A stretch of DNA of 21,786 bases from an uncultured Collinsella sp. (lineage in GTDB: Bacteria; Actinomycetota; Coriobacteriia; Coriobacteriales; Coriobacteriaceae): the NCBI GenBank assembly GCA_900754525.1, contig CAAEDE010000058.1:1-21786 (forward strand). The letters are read 5' to 3'. Position 1 is the stretch's first letter. The number at the start of each line of letters is the position of its first letter. Shown piece after piece: positions 6,737-14,600 of the stretch. A program made the position numbers and the translations under genes. Under the pieces are notes generated by a model that did no database searches, was not told the DNA's origin, and saw nothing but the letters and a program-made list of their open reading frames with translations.

Positions 6737-8137
6737 TTATGCCTCCGCGCGGAGCGGCGCGAAGCTGGCGGTACCGCCCTCGATAACGCTCAGATAGGCA
6801 CGGCCCGTACGCTTGGCGGTTGAGGACTGCAGGCGCTCGATCTCTTCCTCGAGGATCTGATTGACGCGCTCGTGACGACGGTTTTCCATAATGCCGGCGG
6901 CAATAGCCTCGGCCCGCTCGATGCTCTCGCGCGAGATACGGGCAGTATCCTCGGGGAACACAGCACTGTGACGGCCGACATAGGCGGGAGCAGCAGGCTG
7001 AGGGGCAGCGACGGGAGCGGGGGCTGCAACAGGAGCAGGCTCGTCAATCTCATCCAGAATCGCGGTGGCGGCGGCCCACATGCCCTCGTGGCCCGAGTAA
7101 TCAGCCATGGGGACATCAACCTCGAGCGAGGCATCTGGAAGGTCGCCGGTGTCGATGCGATCTTGGGCATCAATCGATGCGGTGATGGCTGCAGGCTCAT
7201 CGAGGTCATCGAGATCGATGTCCGCGGCACCGGAGATGATAGGCATGCTGGCGAGGTTTGCATTGTACGGCGCAGCCTCAGCCGCCTGCTGCTGGGCAGG
7301 AGCGCCCCACAACGAGCTTTCGGCGGCACGGCGGTCGGCAACGGCCTCCTCGTCCGCAGTCATGGCTTCATCAACGTACGAATTGTCGGCAGAAGCGTTC
7401 GCGTCCGCCGAGGTAGCGTTGTAGGCGTTATTGGCTGACGCGTTGGCAACGAGTGCCACGAAAGCCGCCGTGCTGCCCGCAGGGGCGGCCTGGGAGCCCG
7501 ACACGGCACGCGCCGCGGCGGCGATGTCGTCGCGATTGAAGGAGCCGGTCTGCCCGCCATTGGTGAGCTCGTCGATGGCGACTTGATAGACGTCGCGCGA
7601 GCGCGCAGGGTCGCAGCTCACCGGCGAATCGTCGTCGAGCATACTGTCGATCATGGACCAAGCCTCGGCCTCGTCCATGGCATCTGCGGCTCGAGCGATG
7701 GTAGGGACACCATCATCGGCATGACGGCGCTGGAACGCACCAGTTAGGCCGGAAAGGAATGCCGAGGTAGACTGCTCCGCCTGAGCCTGAGAAGCAGAAG
7801 CCGCAGCGTAAGGAGTCGCATCCTGCTGCTGAGCTGGAATCGAGGCGGACTTGAACTCGCTTTGATGCTGATTGAGATTGGCGGCACCGCCCATGGCATC
7901 AGGCTGGAACAGACGCTCTTCACGCTGCGCACGGTACTCGGAGATACCCAGCGAGGCGGCATAGATACCCACGCCCGCCACCGCGCCCACGGCGAAGGGA
8001 ACCGCACCCGCCACGACCGTCTCGTTCACCGACGAAAACGGCAGCGTCGCGGCATACATAACCACGGGAGCGGCAAGGCCGATCCCGCACGAAAGTCCGG
8101 CAAGGACTGCTCGTTGTGTTGCATCAGAAGAAGCCAT
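6737..8137 (-). CDS. Membrane-anchored Ala/Asp-rich protein of unknown function
   Basis: A 466-residue protein I do not recognise. The start at 8137 has GGGGAGA upstream. Residues 9-31 and 40-63 are two hydrophobic segments joined by a short loop, forming a hairpin anchor. Residues 70-390 are low-complexity, rich in Ala, Asp, Gln and Pro, strongly acidic, and include a Pro-Ala repeat (PAPVAAPAPVAAPQPAAP). The C-terminal 80 residues look folded: a helical, charged segment (ISRESIERAEAIAAG to LEEEIERLQSS) followed by RTGRAYLSVIEGG. If both termini are cytoplasmic, the protein is an inner-membrane anchor holding a long flexible acidic tether with a helical tip. It is first in an operon with the VanZ-like gene, and a good promoter lies upstream. 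Envelope-linked scaffolding is conceivable but unsupported. Confidence 0.82.
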   Translation of the reverse strand: MASSDATQRAVLAGLSCGIGLAAPVVMYAATLPFSSVNETVVAGAVPFAVGAVAGVGIYAASLGISEYRAQREERLFQPDAMGGAANLNQHQSEFKSASIPAQQQDATPYAAASASQAQAEQSTSAFLSGLTGAFQRRHADDGVPTIARAADAMDEAEAWSMIDSMLDDDSPVSCDPARSRDVYQVAIDELTNGGQTGSFNRDDIAAAARAVSGSQAAPAGSTAAFVALVANASANNAYNATSADANASADNSYVDEAMTADEEAVADRRAAESSLWGAPAQQQAAEAAPYNANLASMPIISGAADIDLDDLDEPAAITASIDAQDRIDTGDLPDASLEVDVPMADYSGHEGMWAAATAILDEIDEPAPVAAPAPVAAPQPAAPAYVGRHSAVFPEDTARISRESIERAEAIAAGIMENRRHERVNQILEEEIERLQSSTAKRTGRAYLSVIEGGTASFAPLRAEA

Positions 8138-8273
8138 GAGCTCTCCCCATCTTCAAGCACCCAAATCGCATCATTCAGTTGGCTGCGCGAGAGAAGATGA
8201 AGCGGGGCTATGCCCCAAAGCAACGGTATATGGTTCGTTTCATCTGCGTTTTCCGTCGCGAAGCTTAAAAGCT

Positions 8274-8302
8274 ATTATGCGAAACCGCCCTGTCGATTGC
8301 AA
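8274..8302 (-). promoter_or_regulatory. Promoter of the 466-residue protein / VanZ-like operon
   Basis: On the minus strand TTGCAA (8297-8302) and CATAAT (8274-8279) are 17 bp apart. The predicted leader is about 130 nt and contains a short GGGGC/GCCCC hairpin. The rest of the gap 8138-8450 holds only the rho terminator. Confidence 0.65.
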
Positions 8303-8378
8303 GCGACGATGTCGGATTGAAACGGGAAACCTGCTGCTTGCCAGTCTTATGGTCAAAAATAAGTGCGAAGCGGCGATA

Positions 8379-8413
8379 TAGAAAAGGGCCGAGGCTCAAA
8401 GCCCCGACCCTTT
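8379..8413 (-). terminator. Rho-independent terminator of rho
   Basis: On the minus strand AAAGGGTCGGGGC pairs with GCCTCGGCCCTTT (one mismatch and one G-U pair) and is followed by TTC. It lies 37 bp after the rho stop codon. Confidence 0.8.
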
Positions 8414-8450
8414 ATCGCATTGATGATTAACGCTGCGTGTGGATGACAAC

Positions 8451-11024
8451 CTAGAACGTCTGCTCGTAGTCGCTGTGCTTTTTGGCCGAACGCACCAGGA
8501 ACTCCTGGTTGGTGTTGGTGCCCTTAAGACCCTTGATAAACGATGCGGCCGCGCGCTCGGTGTTGTTCATGCCGGCAAGAATGCGACGTAGACCAAAGAC
8601 AAACGGACGCATCTGCTCGTCGACCAACAGGTCCTCGTTACGCGTACCGGAGGCAACGGGGTCGATAGCCGGGAAGATGCGGCGATCGGCCAGGTCGCGG
8701 TCGAGCTTAAGCTCCATGTTACCGGTGCCCTTGAACTCCTCAAAGATGACTTCGTCCATCTTGGAACCGGTGTCGATGAGGGCAGAGGCCAGGATGGTGA
8801 GCGAGCCACCGTTCTCGATATTACGGGCTGCGCCCAGGAAGCGCTTGGGCGGGTACAGGGCCGCCGAATCGACGCCGCCCGAAAGGATGCGGCCCGAGGC
8901 GGGCGCCGCCAAGTTGTAGGCGCGGGCAAGACGCGTGATGGAGTCGAGCACCACCACAACATCGCCGCCCAGCTCCACGATGCGCTTGGCGCGCTCGATG
9001 ACGAGCTCTGCCACGCGAGTGTGGTTGTCGGCGGGCATATCGAAGGTCGACGCCACAACCTCGCCCTTGATGGAACGCTGCATATCGGTGACCTCTTCGG
9101 GACGCTCGTCGACGAGCAGGCAGATGAGGTGCACCTCGGGGTTGTTAATCGAGATAGACTGGCAGATCTTCTTGAGGATTGTGGTCTTGCCGGCCTTGGG
9201 CGGGGACACGATCAGGCCACGCTGACCCTTGCCGATCGGCGACACGATGTCGATGGCGCGACCGGTAATGGAGTCCTTGCCGTGCTCCATGCGCAGCGGC
9301 TCGTTGGGATAGACCGGGGTGAGGTCACCAAACTTGGGGCGGTTGCGAATCTGCTCGGGGTCTAGACCGTTGACGGTCGTGATTTTGGCGAGGCCGGCGC
9401 GCTTGTCGCCGCCGCGCGAAGGACGAAGCGAGCCCTCGATGACGTCGCCCGTGCGCAGACGCGCGGAGCGGATGAGGTAGGCGGGGACGAAGGCGTCGTC
9501 GTTGGACTTCATGTAACCGTGGGCATGGATGATACCGGAGCTGTCCGGACGAATCTGCAGGATGCCCTTGATGTCGCGGAAGCCCTCGGCCTTCGCGGCG
9601 GTGACGTAGATCTCCTCGACGAGCTCGGCTTTCTTCTTGCCGGTCGTCTCGATCTCGAACTCCTTGGCCTTCTCGCGCAGTTCGGCGACCTTCATGGCAG
9701 CGAGCTCCTCACGCGAAAGCGTGGGCTCGGTGGGGGCGGCGTTGCGCTCCTTGTTGCGCTGTTTGCGATCGCGCTGGCGGTTGCGACGGTCGTTGTTGCG
9801 CTCGTCCTTGCGCTCATTGCGCTCGTCGTTGCGCTTGTGCTGGCGACGGTTGGGGCGAGCACCGTCTTCGGCCTCGGCGGGCGCGGCGCCATCAGTTGCG
9901 GCGGCGTCGGCATTGGCCGAAGCGGCGCCATTGGCCTCGACGCCGGAATCGACCTGTGCTTCGACATCAGCCTGCTGCTCGGACGCCTTGGCCTTAGCGG
10001 ACTTCTTACGACCGCGCTTGGGCTTCTCGGACGCAGACTGTTCGACGTCTTGGGGCTCGGCGGCATCAGTCGATGCATCGGCGGTCGTCTCGGCCGAATC
10101 CTCGGACGCGCCCTTCTTGGCAGCCTTGGCCTTGGACGTGCGCTTAGCAGCAGTACGATGGCTGCGACCAGGGCGGACGTCGGCGGGCTCGACATCGGCG
10201 GGAGCGGTCTCGGAAGTCGTAGCATCCTGGACGGGTGCATCGGCAGCGGTTGCAGACTCGGCGGTCGCCGCAGCATCCCGAGCGGCTGCAGCTGCGGCTG
10301 CGGCCTTCTCTGCCTCGACGAAGGCCTTGGGCTTGCGACCACGACGGTGCGGGCGCAAAGCCGGATCGACAACGGGAACTTCGCTGGCCTCGACAGGCGC
10401 AGCGGGCTCAACAGGCGATGTGCCCTCCCCTGCCGCGGAACGGACCGAAGCCTCAGTGAGCTCGGGGGTTACCTGATCGGCAACCTGCTCGGCCTTAGCA
10501 GCCGTGCGACGGCGTGTGCGTGGTACCGGCTTCTCGGTCGGCTGGTCGGCGACAGGGGTCTCGGTAGCGGCAGGCGTCTCGGACACAGACGGAGCTGCAA
10601 GCTCGGTCAGAGCCGCGGCCTCGCGCTCGGCAGCACGACGGCGGGCGCGCACCACCTGAGCCTCGCTAATCTGCGCCAACGCACGTGCCTGCGCGACCTC
10701 ATCGGAAATCGGCGCCGAGGAGTCAGCTGCAACGGTGCGCTTGGCGCGCGTCGTGCGCGTGGTACGGCGCTTGGGCTTGGTGACCTCCTCGCCGTCAGTG
10801 GCAGGCTTGACCGTGCGGCGCGTACGCTTGGGCTTTGCCGGAGCAGCCTCCTCACCAGTTGCAGGCACGGCCTTCTCAGCCGCTGAAGGCGTAGGCGTCG
10901 AAGCAGCCTTAGGCGTCTCAGGAGCCGAGGCTTGCGCGGGCGCCGCGACCTGGTCCGACGCAACCGGTGCAGCGGGAGCGGCTTGCGTCGTCGTTATTTC
11001 GTTTTCTTGCTGTTGATCAGACAC
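8451..11024 (-). CDS. rho: Transcription termination factor Rho with a 430-residue N-terminal extension
   Basis: An 857-residue Rho, about twice the 419 of Escherichia coli Rho; the excess is N-terminal. Residues 1-385 are disordered, Ala/Glu/Pro-rich with repeated basic patches (KPKRTRR, KPKRRTTR, RPHRRGRKPK, KPKRGRKK). Residues 390-430 are an Asn/Arg/Asp tract (NDERNERKDERNNDRRNRQR). The Rho_N domain is about 435-477 and the RNA-binding cold-shock-like domain about 482-552. The hexameric RecA-type ATPase spans about 580-840, with Walker A PPKAGKTT (608-615), DERPEEVTDMQR (639-650), Walker B VVVLDS (D694) and the SGGVDSAALYPPKRFLGAARN secondary-channel region. The core is intact. The start is GTG at 11024; an in-frame TGA lies just upstream and no ATG follows before residue 444. 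The ribosome binding site is weak. Long Rho extensions are common in actinobacteria and alter RNA binding. Confidence 0.97.
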   Translation of the reverse strand: MSDQQQENEITTTQAAPAAPVASDQVAAPAQASAPETPKAASTPTPSAAEKAVPATGEEAAPAKPKRTRRTVKPATDGEEVTKPKRRTTRTTRAKRTVAADSSAPISDEVAQARALAQISEAQVVRARRRAAEREAAALTELAAPSVSETPAATETPVADQPTEKPVPRTRRRTAAKAEQVADQVTPELTEASVRSAAGEGTSPVEPAAPVEASEVPVVDPALRPHRRGRKPKAFVEAEKAAAAAAAARDAAATAESATAADAPVQDATTSETAPADVEPADVRPGRSHRTAAKRTSKAKAAKKGASEDSAETTADASTDAAEPQDVEQSASEKPKRGRKKSAKAKASEQQADVEAQVDSGVEANGAASANADAAATDGAAPAEAEDGARPNRRQHKRNDERNERKDERNNDRRNRQRDRKQRNKERNAAPTEPTLSREELAAMKVAELREKAKEFEIETTGKKKAELVEEIYVTAAKAEGFRDIKGILQIRPDSSGIIHAHGYMKSNDDAFVPAYLIRSARLRTGDVIEGSLRPSRGGDKRAGLAKITTVNGLDPEQIRNRPKFGDLTPVYPNEPLRMEHGKDSITGRAIDIVSPIGKGQRGLIVSPPKAGKTTILKKICQSISINNPEVHLICLLVDERPEEVTDMQRSIKGEVVASTFDMPADNHTRVAELVIERAKRIVELGGDVVVVLDSITRLARAYNLAAPASGRILSGGVDSAALYPPKRFLGAARNIENGGSLTILASALIDTGSKMDEVIFEEFKGTGNMELKLDRDLADRRIFPAIDPVASGTRNEDLLVDEQMRPFVFGLRRILAGMNNTERAAASFIKGLKGTNTNQEFLVRSAKKHSDYEQTF

Positions 11025-11168
11025 AGTGTTTGCTCAACTTTCTTTTCAAGCCCTGTGATCACATGCTCCCTGCATAAACCTTCAGGGCGGCTAAACAGTC
11101 TAGCTCCGTCAAATACCGACGGACATCATTGATCTGTATCGAGATATTTGCGTCATATACGCAGCGTT

Positions 11169-11196
11169 AGTGTAACACAACCGCCGCCACCTGCAA
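11169..11196 (-). promoter_or_regulatory. rho: Probable rho promoter
   Basis: On the minus strand TTGCAG (11191-11196), a 16-bp spacer and TACACT (11169-11174) lie about 145 bp before the GTG start. The long leader leaves room for Rho autoregulation by premature termination, as known for E. coli rho. That is inferred, not seen. Confidence 0.45.
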
Positions 11197-11238
11197 CTTA
11201 GTCATTGGGAACGCTCTTAAACACCCAGTCATCAGGGA

Positions 11239-11281
11239 CACTCCTCCTCAAAAGCGCCTGAAATGTCGCGTCAGAGGAGTG
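11239..11281. repeat. Imperfect hairpin element with GAGGAGTG arms
   Basis: CACTCCTC (11239-11246) and GAGGAGTG (11274-11281) are perfect inverted arms with partial pairing inside. On the minus strand GGAGTGTCCC at the right arm, followed about 20 nt later by GCGTTCCC, resembles the GGAGTGTCCCC and AACGTCCCC words after the peptidase gene at 18092-18130. Confidence 0.5.
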
Positions 11282-11306
11282 AAGCCGTGGCATCCGGAAT
11301 GGCCGA

Positions 11307-11466
11307 GCCACAAATCGCGCCCATCTACTACGTTTACCCCCGGGCCCCTGACCATACCCTTGTTTTTTCAAAAACAACGAGTCTGCTACCTGCGATTTTA
11401 ATATCGTACTTTTCGGCATGGTTCGGGATATGCGTCCAAACGTAGGAGATGAGCCCAATTCGTGGC
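11307..11466. repeat. Inverted-repeat element, copy 1
   Basis: The left arm starts GCCACAAATC and continues CATCTACTACGTTTAC. The right arm (to 11466), read in reverse complement, gives GCCACGAATT and CATCTCCTACGTTTGG. An inner box ACCATACC (11351-11358) pairs imperfectly with the inverted ACCATGCC near 11416-11423. The core of about 50 bp (11362-11411) contains TTTTTTCAAAAACAA and CTACCTGCGATTTTA. Copy 2 at 11539-11684 has the same architecture and core but unrelated outer arms. Confidence 0.75.
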
Positions 11467-11538
11467 GGACGGTATCCCGCCACCCCTCCACGAGACAAAA
11501 ATGATCCGTTTTCCCCGTCCCCAAGGGACAATTTTCAA

Positions 11539-11684
11539 AACTATGCCGGATTACGGGGCCTGAATGATGCAAGCCAACCATACCTGCATTTTCAAGAAAC
11601 AATAAACCGTCTACCTGCGGTTTTATTTTCACTGCTGTCGCTATGGTCGCCAGGCAGCGATTCAGCCCCGTAAAGCGGTGCAGT
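11539..11684. repeat. Inverted-repeat element, copy 2
   Basis: The left arm contains TTACGGGGCCTGAAT (11551-11565). The right arm carries its reverse complement apart from one base (ATTCAGCCCCGTAA, 11660-11673), and pairing extends outward to AACT/AGTT. The inner box ACCATACC (11577-11584) faces the inverted ACCATAGC. The core carries ATTTTCAAGAAACAA and CTACCTGCGGTTTTA, closely matching copy 1. It lies about 48 bp beyond the argS terminator. Confidence 0.75.
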
Positions 11685-11731
11685 TGCTTTTTTGTAGCAT
11701 TTTCCAACACGCCCAAAAGCCCCGCCAAACG

Positions 11732-11764
11732 AAAAAAGCCCGACCTCCGCATGGAGATCGGGCT
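11732..11764 (-). terminator. argS: Rho-independent terminator of argS
   Basis: On the minus strand GCCCGATCTCC pairs with GGAGGTCGGGC (one G-U pair) around a short loop and runs into TTTTTTC. It lies 48 bp after the argS stop codon. Confidence 0.93.
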
Positions 11765-11811
11765 TATAGGGCTCAGCAAGGCCGAACCTACACGGTCAAA
11801 TGACCCGCAGA

Positions 11812-13665
11812 TTACATCTGCTCGGGCGCGGAAACGCCAACGAGGGTGAGCACCAGAGCGAGCGTCACGCGGACGGCGTCGCAAGCAGCCAGACGGGCGC
11901 GCGAAAGCTCGGGATCGACGGGACGGCCCTCGCTCGGCAGAACCTGGCAGGCAGCGTAGAAGCTGTGGAAGTCGCCGGCGAGTTCCTCAGCAAAGTGCGT
12001 CAGACGGAACGGGGCGCGGTCGCGAGCGCAGCTGGCGATGAGGTCGGTGAGCTCGTTGAGCTTGCGCGAAAGGGCGAGCTCGGTCGGGTCGGTCAGCAGC
12101 GAGTAATCGACGTTCTCACCGATGGCCTTGGCGGCGACGGCCTTCATGCCCATCTCGTCAGCCTGCTCGGGCGTAACGTCAGCGGCACGGCGCAGGATGG
12201 AGCACACGCGGGCGTGAGCGTACTGCACGTAGTACACCGGGTTGGAGTTGTCGCGCTTCTTAACGGCCTCAATATCGAAGTCGACCATCTGGTTAGAGCT
12301 CTTGGAGATGAGCGTGTAGCGAGCGGCATCGGAGCCGACCTCGTCGACGAGCTCCTGCAGGGTCACCATGGTGCCCTTACGCTTGGACATACGGACGGGC
12401 TTGCCGTTGCGCAGCAGGTTGACGAGCTGGCCCAGCAGAACCTCAAACTTGCCGGGGTAACCCAGAGCGTCGCAGACGCAGCGGACGCGGTCGATATAGC
12501 CATGGTGGTCGGCGCCCCAGATGTCGATGACGTGGTCGACGCGCTGGAACTTATCCCAGTGATAGGCAACGTCGGAGGCGAAGTAGGTGTACTCGCCATC
12601 GGACTTGATCAGAACGCGGTCCTTGTCATCGCCCAGGTCGGTGGAACGGAACCACAGGGCGCCGTCCTTGGTGTAGAGGTAGCCCATCTTGTCGAGCTTC
12701 TCAAAAGCGCGGTCGACGGCGGAGGTGCCGGCGGTCTCGCCCTCGGTGTCCTTCACATACAGCGAGCGCTCGGAGAACCAACGATCGAAGTCGCAGTTAA
12801 CGGCGTGGCAAAGGTCGCGCATGTTGTCGACCATCTTTACGTAGCCGCGCTCGCGGAAGCTCTCCATGCGTTCCTGCGGATCGGCGTTGACCCACTTATC
12901 GCCGTCGGTGCGCCAGAACTCGGCGGCCTCGTCGATAATGTAGTCGCCGCCATAGGAGTCCTTGCCCAGAGTCTCGGCAAAGTTATCCTGGTACGGATGG
13001 GTCTCGGGGTGCTCGTCGTTCTCGTCGGCAACAAAGGCGTCGCGGTCGGCGATCAGCAGCTTGTGAGCCTCGTCGATATCCACGCCCTGCTTGGCGATGA
13101 TGTCGGCAAGCTGCATATAGCGCGTGCTGATGGAGTTGCCGAAGGTGTTCATCTGAGAGCCGTGGTCGTTGATGTAGAACTCACGCTGGATGTCGTAACC
13201 GGCGTGGTCCATCACACGGCAGAGCGAGTCGCCCAGCGCGGCCCAGCGGCCGTGGCCGATGTGCATGGGGCCGACGGGGTTGGCGGAAACGAACTCGACC
13301 TGGGTCTTCAGGCCACCACCGACGTTGGACTTAGCGAAGTCCATGCCCTTCTCGCGAGCCTCGCCAAAGATGGCATTCTTGACGGCGACGGAGAGGTAGA
13401 AGTTGATAAAGCCGGGGCCTGCAATCTCGACCTTCTCGATCGCGGGGTCCTCGGGCATATGGGCAACGATGGCCTCGGCGATCTTGCGCGGGGCGCAGTG
13501 GGCCAGCTTGGCGGACTTCAGGGCCATGGTAGAGGTCCACTCGCCATGAGAAGTGTCAGCCGGTCGCTCGATAGCGCAATCGTCAAGTTCAAATGCGGAA
13601 AGGTCGCCGGCCTCCTGGGCCGCAGCAAGCGCAGCGCGTACCAGCTCTTCAATCTTCTCGGGCAT
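11812..13665 (-). CDS. argS: Arginyl-tRNA synthetase
   Basis: A 617-residue class I aminoacyl-tRNA synthetase that charges tRNA-Arg with arginine using ATP. The start at 13665 is chosen because AAGGAGG lies 6 bp upstream; the frame is open 43 codons further without family similarity. The N-terminal Arg-tRNA-synthetase additional domain covers about residues 1-100 and recognises the D-loop. VSANPVGPMHIGHG contains the HIGH motif (135-138). MSKRKG (426-431) is the KMSK loop; many ArgRS enzymes have a degenerate one, here it is close to consensus. The helical anticodon-binding domain occupies about 490-617 and ends VSAPEQM, a typical ArgRS C-terminus. Length and motifs are complete. It is monocistronic with its own terminator, and divergent from the CarD-family gene. 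I see no T-box in the leader. Confidence 0.97.
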   Translation of the reverse strand: MPEKIEELVRAALAAAQEAGDLSAFELDDCAIERPADTSHGEWTSTMALKSAKLAHCAPRKIAEAIVAHMPEDPAIEKVEIAGPGFINFYLSVAVKNAIFGEAREKGMDFAKSNVGGGLKTQVEFVSANPVGPMHIGHGRWAALGDSLCRVMDHAGYDIQREFYINDHGSQMNTFGNSISTRYMQLADIIAKQGVDIDEAHKLLIADRDAFVADENDEHPETHPYQDNFAETLGKDSYGGDYIIDEAAEFWRTDGDKWVNADPQERMESFRERGYVKMVDNMRDLCHAVNCDFDRWFSERSLYVKDTEGETAGTSAVDRAFEKLDKMGYLYTKDGALWFRSTDLGDDKDRVLIKSDGEYTYFASDVAYHWDKFQRVDHVIDIWGADHHGYIDRVRCVCDALGYPGKFEVLLGQLVNLLRNGKPVRMSKRKGTMVTLQELVDEVGSDAARYTLISKSSNQMVDFDIEAVKKRDNSNPVYYVQYAHARVCSILRRAADVTPEQADEMGMKAVAAKAIGENVDYSLLTDPTELALSRKLNELTDLIASCARDRAPFRLTHFAEELAGDFHSFYAACQVLPSEGRPVDPELSRARLAACDAVRVTLALVLTLVGVSAPEQM

Positions 13666-14007
13666 AGATCCTCCTTGTGTTAAAGCCCCCGAGCTCTTGG
13701 TCACTCGTAGGGCAAAAGCCAGAGTTTGTAGCACTCTATCACAAGCGACGGGCACTGTCGCAGGGTAAAGCCAATCGATATTGCATATGCACAAAAATGA
13801 CTACAGCTTGTATGGAGTCACTCAAAGATGCCGGTCTGCCTGCAGATTATGCAGGCGTTGAAAATGCATAAAGGTGTGAATGAGCTGCGTCTGTTATCGA
13901 ATACTCTTACCTATCAGAGTTGTGTGCTTTTCCTGCATAAAGTAAGGGTTTGCGCACGTCAGCGTGTTATTCTAGACATACGTAAATTCGTATAAGTTGG
14001 AGGTAGC
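13666..14007. other. Divergent regulatory region between argS and the CarD-family gene
   Basis: It contains a perfect 10-bp palindrome TGCATATGCA (13782-13791), an inverted repeat GCCTGCA-N5-TGCAGGC (13838-13856), and further TGCATAA words at 13866 and 13934. CCTGCATAA occurs in both orientations. A possible extended -10 TGTTATTCT near 13965 could serve the CarD-family gene, and TGTGATAGA on the minus strand near 13738 could serve argS. A 24-codon frame (13797-13871) lies across the inverted repeat but has no ribosome binding site. No RNA gene is recognised. Confidence 0.55.
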
Positions 14008-14493
14008 ATGTTCTCAATCGGTCAACACGTCATTCATCCGGGTCAGGGAGTCTGCACCGTCGTCGGTTTTAGGGACGACACACCGCAGCCCATGCTGTTG
14101 CTCGAGACCAAGCAGGGACATGCACAGACGATTCTCATGTACCCCGTGGCGCAGGCCGACCGTTTGCACGCCGCCATCTCGCAGCAAGATGCCGAGCACC
14201 TGCTGAGCCACTATGACGAGCTGGAGTGCGACACTTTTACCGAGCGCAACAGCTCACTTGAGGAGACGCACTTTAAGCAGCAGCTCAAGCTGGGCGCGCC
14301 CGAGACGGTCCGCGTGGCAAAGACCATGATGCACCGCATTCGCCAGGCCGAGGAAGCTGATAAAAAGCCCAGCTCCTACTACATGCGCGTACTCAAGGAG
14401 GCCAAGCGCCGCTCCATCGAGGAGTTCGCCGTGGCCTTGGGCGTCACCGAGGAGGCCGCCGAAGCCCGCCTAGCCCAAGCCGCCCTCAACTAA
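14008..14493 (+). CDS. CarD/CdnL-family RNA polymerase-binding regulator
   Basis: A 161-residue protein, the same size as Mycobacterium tuberculosis CarD (162). The start at 14008 has GGAGGT 7 bp upstream. Residues 1-60 form the Tudor-like RNA polymerase beta-subunit interaction domain: FSIGQHVIHPGQGVCTVVGF corresponds to the usual YPxHGVGxI opening, and the second half ends in MYPVAQADRL. Residues 75-155 are helical, matching the CarD C-terminal domain that contacts promoter DNA next to the -10 region. Known CarD proteins stabilise the open complex, especially at rRNA promoters. This copy contains no tryptophan, although CarD/CdnL proteins use a conserved Trp (W85 in M. tuberculosis) to wedge into the minor groove. 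It could be a divergent CarD or a paralogue with altered DNA contact. It is followed by a hairpin terminator. Confidence 0.85.
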   Translation: MFSIGQHVIHPGQGVCTVVGFRDDTPQPMLLLETKQGHAQTILMYPVAQADRLHAAISQQDAEHLLSHYDELECDTFTERNSSLEETHFKQQLKLGAPETVRVAKTMMHRIRQAEEADKKPSSYYMRVLKEAKRRSIEEFAVALGVTEEAAEARLAQAALN

Positions 14494-14505
14494 CCCATCC
14501 GCGCC

Positions 14506-14548
14506 AAAACCACCGCAAAGGGGACAGACACCTTTGTGGTGGTTTTCT
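14506..14548 (+). terminator. Hairpin terminator after the CarD-family gene, GTCCCC-type
   Basis: A 16-bp stem (AAAACCACCGCAAAGG with CCTTTGTGGTGGTTTT, one G-U pair) encloses GGACAGACA and is followed by CTTGTTCT. The hairpin at 15216-15256 is 39 of 41 bases identical. Confidence 0.85.
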
Positions 14549-14600
14549 TGTTCTAGTAGTATTCATTCTTATCGATACCCACGAGCACAAGGAGTCTCCT

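Larger units (their letters stand above)
11025..11811. other. 787-bp non-coding region between argS and rho
   Basis: In minus-strand order it holds the argS terminator, two copies of an inverted-repeat element (11539-11684 and 11307-11466), an inverted repeat (11239-11281), the rho promoter and a rho leader of about 140 nt. A CCCCGTCCCCAAGGGAC segment with a short hairpin lies between the two elements, at 11513-11529. A 228-residue frame crosses this gap on the minus strand, but it also runs through the argS stop and terminator and has no family character. Confidence 0.8.

Noticed and set aside
9519..10886. A 455-codon plus-strand frame opposite rho
   Set aside because: It mirrors the low-complexity Rho extension and its Gly/Leu-rich translation follows from antisense reading of Ala/Glu/Arg codons.
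11198..11884. A 228-codon minus-strand frame across the rho-argS gap
   Set aside because: It starts inside argS, crosses the argS stop and terminator, and its repeated peptides simply translate the two inverted-repeat elements.
11800..13683. A 627-codon plus-strand frame opposite argS
   Set aside because: It is the antisense shadow of a complete arginyl-tRNA synthetase in high-GC DNA; it has no family motif and a valine/leucine-rich composition typical of such frames.
13666..13800. T-box leader upstream of argS
   Set aside because: No T-box core sequence or specifier stem is visible, and no antiterminator/terminator pair lies before the start codon.
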